6,330 nt of DNA. Source: Thermoflexales bacterium (GTDB lineage Bacteria; Chloroflexota; Anaerolineae; Fen-1058). The position numbers and the translations under genes are program-made. Location of the stretch: NCBI GenBank assembly GCA_017882055.1, contig JADGQE010000247.1, positions 1 to 6,330 on the forward strand, written 5' to 3'. A model generated the notes under the pieces. It saw only the letters and a list, made by a program, of their open reading frames with translations. It made no database searches and was not told the origin of the DNA. Shown here piece by piece: positions 1 through 5,253 of this stretch; position 1 is the stretch's first letter, and each line of letters opens with the position of its first letter.

Positions 1-253
1 GGCGGTTGGCTGGCACGCTGAGAAGGTAGAGTCTTTGCCTCACGTGTAATGCGAGCCAGTTTCATTGCAGGGAGATTTTGGTTCAATCTCTGCGCTTTGG
101 TCGATCGTATAGGCGCTTACCAATGAAATCCTTGTTTTTCTAGCAAGGAATTGAACCACGGATGACACGGATGTCACTGATGATAAGTTTTGAAATCCGT
201 GTTATCCGTGCCATCCGTGGTTGTTTTGGTTCCGGCTTGTCCGGGTTAGGACT
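1..253. other. Non-coding region downstream of the kinase gene
   Basis: No convincing gene is present here: the short open frames lack a ribosome binding site and any recognisable protein. The stretch lies past the 3' end of the minus-strand operon. It holds several inverted repeats. The largest is the stem-loop at 154-222. Smaller ones are TTTCATTG (60-67) paired with CAATGAAA (121-128), enclosing a small hairpin at 67-93 with a two-base bulge, and TCCTTG (129-134) paired with CAAGGA (144-149). No arm is followed by a T-run on either strand, so no standard intrinsic terminator is visible. What lies to the left of the window is unknown. Confidence 0.7.
154..222. repeat. Long imperfect inverted repeat (stem-loop), intergenic
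   Basis: Positions 154-181 pair with 195-222 across a 13-base loop. There are 24 Watson-Crick pairs, one G-T pair and three mismatches (165/211, 174/202, 178/198). The outer arm AACCACGGATGACACGGAT matches its partner at 18 of 19 positions. The arms are built from repeated (A)CGGATG-type words. This style resembles the dispersed intergenic palindromes (CCACGGATGACACGGATG and similar) seen in many environmental bacterial genomes. Lying about 30 bases past the kinase stop, it could act as an mRNA 3'-end stabiliser or a weak terminator, but there is no adjacent T-tract. The inverted repeat is directly visible; its family and role are inferred. Confidence 0.8.
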
Positions 254-1336
254 TTATCGCTGGATGCGCGCCGAACCGCCTTTTGCAAAAGATCGCACCT
301 GGTCCACGGTCGCCATGGTCGTATCGCCCGGGAAGGTAGTTAGAAGCGCGCCGTGCGCCCAGCCCAGCTTGACTGCTTCCTCCGGCTCTTCGCCTGAGAG
401 AAGCCCGTAAAAGAAGCCGGAGGCAAACCCGTCCCCGCCGCCGACGCGATCGTGAATGTCCAGCTCGCAAGTCGGTGAAACGTATGTTTTGCCATCGATC
501 CAGGCCACAGCGCCCCAATTATGCCGATTGGTCGAGTGTACTTCCCGCAGAGTCGTGGCGACGATCTTGACCTGCGGGTGCTTTTTCACGACCCGATCGA
601 TCATCCCAAAGAATGTGCTCGGATCGAGCCTGGATTTGGCAGCGACCTCTGGCCCTGAAATGCCCAGGCCCATTTGTAGATCCTCTTCATTTCCGACGAG
701 GACATCGACATTCTCAACGATGCGGTTGATGACCGATTGTGCGCGTTCGTGGCCGCCCCAGATGTTCCACAGCTTGGCGCGATAGTTTAGATCGAAGGAG
801 GTCACTGCGCCGGCTGCCTTGGCTACCCGCATGCCTTCGATGATTACTTCACCGGTCGTTTCTGACAACGCCGCAAAAATGCCTCCGCTGTGGAACCAGC
901 GCACGCCGCTGGAAAAGATCGCGTTCCAATCAAAGTCGCCGGGCTTGAGTTGCGCTGCGGCCTCGTTCGATCGGTTGTAAAACACGACCGGCGCGCGCAC
1001 GCCCTGTCCGCGGTCGCTGTAAACCGTCGCCATATTGGGACCGTTCACGCCGTTGTGCTTGAAGCGCTTGTAAAAAGGCTTGACGCCCATGGCCCTCACT
1101 CGTTCGGCGATCAGATCGCCGATGGGATAATCGACCATCGCCGTCACGATGCCCGTTTGCAGGCCGAAGCAGTCAGCCAGATTGGCGGCGCAGTTGAACT
1201 CGCCACCACTGACATGAATCTGGCACTCCGTTGCTTTGCGGAAAGGGACGATGCCGGGATCGAGACGATGCACCAATGCTCCAAGAGATAAAAAGTCCAG
1301 TGCACCCTCAGACCGGATATTCAGACCATACTTCAT
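254..1336 (-). CDS. kdgK: PfkB-family sugar-acid kinase, 2-keto-3-deoxygluconate kinase-like
   Basis: A cytoplasmic 360-residue kinase of the PfkB/ribokinase family. Visible signatures are the N-terminal family motif GGEFNCAANLA (44-54), FDLNYRAKLW (181-190, the DxNxRxxLW pattern of KDG kinases), GNEEDL (215-220), and the C-terminal nucleotide site DRVGGGDGFASG (296-307) with the probable catalytic base D302. The GGGD form in place of GAGD is typical of Firmicute-type KdgK relatives. The expected reaction is ATP plus KDG giving KDPG. The neighbours leave open that it phosphorylates another sugar acid such as gluconate. At 360 residues it is somewhat longer than most family members (about 310-340). 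The ATG start has AAGGAG (1344-1349) seven bases upstream. It is the last gene of the operon. The family is very secure; the substrate is only moderately so. Confidence 0.85.
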   Translation of the reverse strand: MKYGLNIRSEGALDFLSLGALVHRLDPGIVPFRKATECQIHVSGGEFNCAANLADCFGLQTGIVTAMVDYPIGDLIAERVRAMGVKPFYKRFKHNGVNGPNMATVYSDRGQGVRAPVVFYNRSNEAAAQLKPGDFDWNAIFSSGVRWFHSGGIFAALSETTGEVIIEGMRVAKAAGAVTSFDLNYRAKLWNIWGGHERAQSVINRIVENVDVLVGNEEDLQMGLGISGPEVAAKSRLDPSTFFGMIDRVVKKHPQVKIVATTLREVHSTNRHNWGAVAWIDGKTYVSPTCELDIHDRVGGGDGFASGFFYGLLSGEEPEEAVKLGWAHGALLTTFPGDTTMATVDQVRSFAKGGSARIQR

Positions 1337-1362
1337 GTTGATTCTCCTTATGAGTTCTCTCG

Positions 1363-1413
1363 TCCACGCAGAACACGAAAATTTTCTAAAGAGTAGTTCG
1401 TGTTCTGCGTGGA
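1363..1413. repeat. Perfect 17-bp inverted repeat between gnd and the kinase gene
   Basis: TCCACGCAGAACACGAA (1363-1379) is exactly complementary to TTCGTGTTCTGCGTGGA (1397-1413), with a 17-base loop between. The element fills most of the 90-base spacer, starting 13 bases past the gnd stop and ending 26 bases before the kinase start. There is no T-run on the minus-strand exit side, so a terminator is unlikely. The sequence style (CCACG..GAACACGAA / TTCGTGTTC..CGTGG) resembles dispersed palindromes found in intergenic DNA of environmental bacteria. It may moderate or stabilise segments of the operon mRNA. The pairing is seen directly; the role is inferred. Confidence 0.85.
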
Positions 1414-1426
1414 AAAATTGAATTAG

Positions 1427-2848
1427 CTATGTTTTGCCCTCTTCCCAGTTCGTATGGAAGTACTTGCCACGCGGCTTATCGATACGCTGATAAGTGTGCG
1501 CGCCAAAGTAATCGCGCTGGGCTTGCGTCAGGTTCGCAGGCAGACGAGCGCTGCGATAGGCATCGTAGTAAGCCAGGGCTGAGCTAAAAGCAAGGGCAGG
1601 AATGCCGCTCTCAGCGGCCAGGGCAACGACTTTGCGCAGCGCTGCCTGATGCACCTTCATTGCCTGTGCGAATTCTGGATCGACCAGCAGGTTAGGCAGT
1701 TCAGGATTGCGCGCAAAAGCGCCACGAATGTCGTTGAGGAAACGCGCGCGAATGATGCAGCCGCCGCGCCAGATGCGGGCGATCTCGCCGTAGTTCAGGT
1801 TGTAACTGAACTCATGGCTGGCCAGGCGCATCAAGGCGAAGCCCTGGGCGTAGGAGCAAATCTTGGCGGCATAGAGTGCGTCGCGAACCCAGTTTATGAC
1901 TATCTGCGGCTCAGCCGAAATCTTTGCCTCAGGACCGGTCAAAATCTGCGAAGCAGCCAGGCGCTCGTCTTTGTATGCAGAGACGATGCGAGATTCGACA
2001 GCCGCATTGATGGTAGGGATGGGCGCGCCCAGATCCAGGGCATTCTGCGAAGCCCACTTGCCGGTGCCTTTTTGCTGGGCCTCGTCCAGGATCAAATCGA
2101 CTATCGCTTGGCCGGTTTCCTCGTCGGTTTTGGTGAAGATGTCGGCCGTAATCTCGATCAAGTAGGACTCCAGCTCGCCGCGATTCCATTCGACGAAGAC
2201 TTCATGCAATCGGGCGTTGGATAACCCCAGACCACGATGCAACAGATCGTACGCTTCGGCGATCAACTGCATGTCACCATACTCGATGCCGTTATGCACC
2301 ATCTTGACGTAGTGGCCTGCGCCGCGCGGACCCATGTAGGCCACGCAGGGTTCGTCATTCACTTTGGCTGCAATCGCTTCGAAAATGGGTTTCACCAGTT
2401 GCCACGCTTCCGGCTGTCCGCCGGGCATGATGGCCGGCCCCCACAGCGCGCCATATTCACCGCCGCTGACGCCCGTGCCGATGTAGATGATGCCCTGCGC
2501 TTCCAGCTCGGCCGATCGGCGTTCGGTGTCTGTGAAGAAGGTGTTGCCGCCGTCGATCAGCAGATCGCCGCGTTCCAGCACCGGCTTGATGCTGGCGATG
2601 GCGGCATCCACCGGCTTGCCCGCCGGAATCATCATCATGATGCGCCGCGGCCGTTCCAGCCCGTTTAGAAACTCTTCCGGCGTGGCGCAGGCGATGAGAT
2701 TCTTGCCGGGATACTGTGTGCCAAAGGCTTTCACTTTTTCAAGGTCCAGGTCATAGCCGGCCACGCGAAAGCCATGCCGTTCCATGTTGAGGGCCAGCAT
2801 GTGGCCCATGACGCCCAGCCCCATAAAACCAAAGTTTGCTTTTTCCAT
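1427..2848 (-). CDS. gnd: 6-phosphogluconate dehydrogenase, decarboxylating
   Basis: A cytoplasmic enzyme that oxidatively decarboxylates 6-phosphogluconate to ribulose 5-phosphate. Its 473 residues match the long-chain Gnd family. An N-terminal Rossmann domain carries GLGVMG (10-15). The substrate loop is GVSGGEYGALWGPAIMPGG (126-144). The catalytic segment GHYVKMVHNGIEYGDM (178-193) holds the general base K182 and acid E189. KGTGKW (260-265), R287, and the C-terminal R445 and H451 in RDYFGAHTYQRID are all present. Where NADP enzymes have an Asn-Arg-Ser/Thr motif after the second strand, this protein has Asp33-Leu34-Asp35, which suggests NAD use. The substrate loop reads GGEYGAL where GGEEGAR is usual. 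ATG 2848 was chosen because AGGAGA (2852-2857) precedes it; the GTG at 2863 overlaps that site. It lies between the LarA-like and kinase genes. Confidence 0.95.
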   Translation of the reverse strand: MEKANFGFMGLGVMGHMLALNMERHGFRVAGYDLDLEKVKAFGTQYPGKNLIACATPEEFLNGLERPRRIMMMIPAGKPVDAAIASIKPVLERGDLLIDGGNTFFTDTERRSAELEAQGIIYIGTGVSGGEYGALWGPAIMPGGQPEAWQLVKPIFEAIAAKVNDEPCVAYMGPRGAGHYVKMVHNGIEYGDMQLIAEAYDLLHRGLGLSNARLHEVFVEWNRGELESYLIEITADIFTKTDEETGQAIVDLILDEAQQKGTGKWASQNALDLGAPIPTINAAVESRIVSAYKDERLAASQILTGPEAKISAEPQIVINWVRDALYAAKICSYAQGFALMRLASHEFSYNLNYGEIARIWRGGCIIRARFLNDIRGAFARNPELPNLLVDPEFAQAMKVHQAALRKVVALAAESGIPALAFSSALAYYDAYRSARLPANLTQAQRDYFGAHTYQRIDKPRGKYFHTNWEEGKT

Positions 2849-2851
2849 GAT

Positions 2852-2857
2852 TCTCCT
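2852..2857 (-). promoter_or_regulatory. Ribosome binding site fixing the gnd start
   Basis: On the minus strand AGGAGA lies three bases before the ATG at 2848; the AGGAG core ends four bases before it, which is close but usable. The in-frame GTG at 2863 would place this motif inside the coding region and has no comparable site of its own. The protein also begins naturally at MEKANFGFMG, directly before the Rossmann strand, as expected for Gnd. Confidence 0.75.
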
Positions 2858-2913
2858 CTTCACTGCTTCGAATTTGGCTTTCTCATTTCCAGGATATTTT
2901 TCGATGATCGGAA

Positions 2914-4149
2914 TCAGGCTGCTGCCTTTCGCAGCCGATACAAGTATTCACCGGCGCGCGGCACGACGAGCAGATCGGGATCATCACGTTTCATCCATTC
3001 CCCTGGATCGATCGTCGCTGGATCGCGGTAACCGAGATTCACCTGTTCACACACTTCGCGTGAGATGCCGGTGGCGAGAGTCACTTGAACGCGCGGGTGC
3101 TCGATGGCGTGTTCCGCATCGTAGGTGCCGATGCCGCGCAAGTGCGTCGAATGTGCCAACACGCCCCAGGGCAGGTGTTTGAACTGATCCCACTGTTTAA
3201 CGAAGTAATCGCGGACGTGATAGCCAACTTGCCTGATGATTGCGCCGTGCACCACACTGATCTCTTTGATGTGCGGCGCGTAGATGATGAGCTCACCGCC
3301 ATCCGCCACGACCGGCTCCATCTTGTACATGCCTTTGGCGCCGACCCAGATCTCATCATACATGGCAGGCATGACTGAAAGTATCTGCCGATATGGTTTC
3401 TCGACGTAGCGGACATGGACTTGCGCGGATAAAGTAGCCGCTGCGCGCCACGCTTCTTCGGGCAGGCCGAAGAACACCCCCTCAACACCCTCGTGCGTGA
3501 TGACACTGCACAACGCATGACGTGAGCGTGGAATGAACGCCGCAGCCCGATCGATCACGCGGCGGACCGGTGTGTCGATGGTACCGATGATGTCGTATGA
3601 CGTGATCAACGCGCCGAGCCAATGCGTGAAATCGATGATGTCCGGGCCGGCGATGCCGGGAAAGAAATATTTGTTGCCGCCGCTGAAGCCGGCAACTTCA
3701 TGCGGAAAGACCGGGCCGCAGACCAGTAGCTCGTCGTAGTCGAGGATGAGCTGGTTGAGGCGCACCGGCACATCCTGGATCAACAAACCGTGGCTGATGT
3801 CTGCAATCTCGTTCGCCGGAATTGTGCCGATACTGACAAGCGCGTCCGGATCTTTCCACGCGTGATTGATTAATCGAACGTCCGGGTACTGTGCGGCTTT
3901 TTCTTCGACGGTTAAACCGACCAGCCGCAGCAACGCCTCGTCGCTCATCGGTGGGTGCGTGCCAAGCGCCACGAGGAAATCGATAGCGCGGACGCGCGGC
4001 AGCAGATGTTTCGTGATCAGGCGGAAGAACAGCGGCAGCGGCATCGTGCGCGTGTGATCGGGAATGAGCACCAGCACGCGCTTGTCCGTTAAGGGCAGGC
4101 TGTTCAAGCCGTTTGCTACGATGGTTTCGATTTCAAATTCGGTCAGCAT
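2914..4149 (-). CDS. LarA-family nickel-pincer racemase/epimerase (lactate racemase domain), possible mannonate/gluconate 2-epimerase
   Basis: A 411-residue LarA/DUF2088-family protein, close to the usual length of about 420. LarA enzymes invert the alpha-carbon of 2-hydroxy acids by hydride transfer to a nickel-pincer nucleotide covalently held on a lysine. Aligning by eye to Lactiplantibacillus LarA, the key residues are kept: D31 and R34 in PDHTR, H65 in ALGTHPPM, H150 in FPHEVAGFSGG, the cofactor lysine K160 in GGNKYFFPG, H176 in DFTHW, and K272 in AKGM. It therefore looks catalytically intact. The family includes lactate, malate and other hydroxyacid racemases and a D-gluconate 2-epimerase. 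With uronate and 6-phosphogluconate genes on both sides, an aldonate such as mannonate/gluconate is a better substrate guess than lactate. The start ATG has AGAGG (4155-4159) five bases upstream. No cofactor-synthesis genes (larB, larC, larE) are in the window. Confidence 0.85.
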   Translation of the reverse strand: MLTEFEIETIVANGLNSLPLTDKRVLVLIPDHTRTMPLPLFFRLITKHLLPRVRAIDFLVALGTHPPMSDEALLRLVGLTVEEKAAQYPDVRLINHAWKDPDALVSIGTIPANEIADISHGLLIQDVPVRLNQLILDYDELLVCGPVFPHEVAGFSGGNKYFFPGIAGPDIIDFTHWLGALITSYDIIGTIDTPVRRVIDRAAAFIPRSRHALCSVITHEGVEGVFFGLPEEAWRAAATLSAQVHVRYVEKPYRQILSVMPAMYDEIWVGAKGMYKMEPVVADGGELIIYAPHIKEISVVHGAIIRQVGYHVRDYFVKQWDQFKHLPWGVLAHSTHLRGIGTYDAEHAIEHPRVQVTLATGISREVCEQVNLGYRDPATIDPGEWMKRDDPDLLVVPRAGEYLYRLRKAAA

Positions 4150-4157
4150 ATTCGCCT

Positions 4158-4192
4158 CTAAATAGTAATTACTATTTACTGATTACTGACTA
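4158..4192 (-). repeat. Short tandem heptanucleotide repeat, five degenerate units
   Basis: Read on the minus strand, the spacer between the SDR and the LarA-like gene is five consecutive 7-base units, each beginning with TA. The first two are TAGTCAG and TAATCAG; the last three diverge (TAAATAG, then TAATTAC and TATTTAG). The block is AT-rich against a GC-rich background. It also contains a perfect 16-bp palindrome, AATAGTAATTACTATT (4161-4176). It starts four bases past the SDR stop codon and runs up to the ribosome binding site of the next gene, so it may affect translation initiation there. The periodicity is visible; the function is unknown. Confidence 0.65.
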
Positions 4193-4196
4193 CTCG

Positions 4197-5033
4197 CTAT
4201 ACACCGGCGAAGGCCGAAAAGCCGCCGTCGATGGGAATGATCACGCCGCTGACAAAAGCCGACATGGGCGACAACAGCCACAACACTGCGCCGAGCAGAT
4301 CTTCGGAATTGCCAAAGCGCTGCATGGGCGTGTGCGCAATGATGGCTTCGCCGCGCGGCGTGAGCGCGCCTGTCTGCTCGTCCGTCAACAGGAAGCGGTT
4401 CTGCTCGGTCAGAAAGAAGCCGGGCGCAATGGCGTTGACGCGAATGCGGGGCGAGTAAGTCTGTGCCATGTGCACGGCCAGCCACTGCGTAAAGTTGCTC
4501 ACACCCGCCTTCGCCGCCGAATAGGCCGGGATGCGAGTCAAAGGCCGGAACGCGTTCATCGACGAGATGTTGAGGATCGTGCCGTCGCCGCGCTGAGCCA
4601 TCAGCGCGCCAAAGATCTGGCTGGGCAGAATCGTGCCGAGTAGGTTGAGATCGAACACGAAGCGCAGGGCCTCTTCGGGCAGGTCGAAGAAAGAAAGATC
4701 GGCTGAAGTGGTCGCCGCCGGTTTGTTGCCACCCGCCGCATTGATCAGCGCGTCGACCTGCCCGAACTTTTTAACGATCACGTCGCGAGCCTGGTCCAGC
4801 GTCTCGCGTTTGAGTACATCGCCATACACGACGATGGCGCGGCCCGTCGCAGTCGGCTCGAAGCGGCGAATGAGTTTTTCACCTAACACCGTATCTCGAT
4901 CGAGGATGACGACGTTCGCGCCGCAGCCGGCCAGCGCATAGGCCATCTCGCCGCCAAGCACGCCCGCTCCGCCCGTGATGACTACCGTGCGGCCTTTGAA
5001 ATTGTACATCATCGTGAGTTCTTGAAGATTCAT
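4197..5033 (-). CDS. uxuB: SDR-family oxidoreductase, fructuronate reductase (D-mannonate oxidoreductase) type
   Basis: A 278-residue classical short-chain dehydrogenase of the cytoplasm. It has the glycine-rich loop TGGAGVLG (20-27, a variant of TGxxxGxG), acidic D45 at the end of the second strand (favouring NAD(H)), NAAG (98-101), N130, S158, Y171xxxK175 for catalysis, and the C-terminal IDGGF. The block MNAFRPLTRIPAYSAAKAG (159-177), followed by SNFTQWLAVHMA, is characteristic of the SDR-type fructuronate reductases such as Bacillus YjmF, which are unrelated to the long-chain E. coli UxuB. The expected reaction is D-fructuronate plus NADH giving D-mannonate. It follows uxaE, the previous step, which supports the call. 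The start at 5033 has AAGGA (5040-5044) six bases upstream; the inner ATGs at codons 8 and 9 lack such a site. A gluconate 5-dehydrogenase-like activity is the main alternative. Confidence 0.85.
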   Translation of the reverse strand: MNLQELTMMYNFKGRTVVITGGAGVLGGEMAYALAGCGANVVILDRDTVLGEKLIRRFEPTATGRAIVVYGDVLKRETLDQARDVIVKKFGQVDALINAAGGNKPAATTSADLSFFDLPEEALRFVFDLNLLGTILPSQIFGALMAQRGDGTILNISSMNAFRPLTRIPAYSAAKAGVSNFTQWLAVHMAQTYSPRIRVNAIAPGFFLTEQNRFLLTDEQTGALTPRGEAIIAHTPMQRFGNSEDLLGAVLWLLSPMSAFVSGVIIPIDGGFSAFAGV

Positions 5034-5039
5034 GACTAT

Positions 5040-5044
5040 TCCTT
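5040..5044 (-). promoter_or_regulatory. Ribosome binding site fixing the SDR start
   Basis: AAGGA on the minus strand lies six bases before the ATG at 5033. The later in-frame ATG codons at residues 8 and 9 have no purine-rich site at a suitable distance, so the longer form is preferred even though the conserved SDR fold begins only at about residue 12. Confidence 0.65.
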
Positions 5045-5110
5045 GGATGAATATTTGAGATTAGTAACTTCTCAGCCAGCGCGTTCGTAGCGCATGATGA
5101 ATTGCTCGTA

Positions 5111-5232
5111 GAACTGGCATCCCCATGCCAGTTCAGTCGAGGCACAGGCCATACCCAACGCAATGCGTTGGTGGCCCGCCAGGCGCCGCACTGCAACCAC
5201 GCAGTGGGTGCAAGTGTAGGGATGCCTCGACT
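5111..5232. repeat. Multi-hairpin intergenic element, possible dispersed repeat or structured RNA
   Basis: This element lies in the 220-base spacer between uxaE and the SDR gene. GAACTGGCAT (5111-5120) and ATGCCAGTTC (5125-5134) form a perfect 10-bp hairpin with a CCCC loop. AGTCGAGGCA (5135-5144) pairs perfectly with TGCCTCGACT (5223-5232), enclosing two further hairpins: GGCCA/TGGCC with CCAACGC/GCGTTGG (5147-5176, with a three-base bulge) and CACTGC/GCAGTG (5189-5206). The result is a closed multi-branch fold beside a separate stem. An alternative 8-bp pairing, GGCATCCC (5116-5123) with GGGATGCC (5219-5226), would compete with both. No protein or known RNA family is recognised. No T-run follows, so it is not a simple terminator. 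Confidence 0.7.
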
Positions 5233-5253
5233 ACGGCTGAGCAGTTACTGAGA

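Noticed and set aside
8..61. A tRNA-like arrangement: a D-arm-like GCTGAGAAGGTAGAGT and a 7-base loop CTCACGT (would read as a valine CAC anticodon), closed by a 7-pair stem 8-14/55-61
   Set aside because: There is no T-arm between the putative anticodon arm and the closing strand, the D and anticodon stems carry mismatches, and no CCA or discriminator context follows. At best it is a remnant; chance is more likely.
129..149. Hairpin TCCTTG/CAAGGA considered as the operon terminator
   Set aside because: The stem has only six pairs with two to three GC, and no T-run follows on the minus strand; the run of A/T lies in the loop instead.
1649..2224. Plus-strand open frame of 191 codons opposite gnd
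   Set aside because: It is wholly antisense to conserved Gnd catalytic and C-terminal regions. Such shadow frames are common opposite GC-rich genes.
2849..2913. Spacer between the LarA-like gene and gnd examined for a promoter or terminator
   Set aside because: Beyond the gnd ribosome binding site no paired -35/-10 boxes, hairpin with T-run or repeat could be supported in these 65 bases.
4113..4643. Plus-strand open frame of 176 codons opposite the SDR gene
   Set aside because: It crosses the heptad-repeat spacer and lies antisense to the conserved SDR. It has no credible ribosome binding site or domain.
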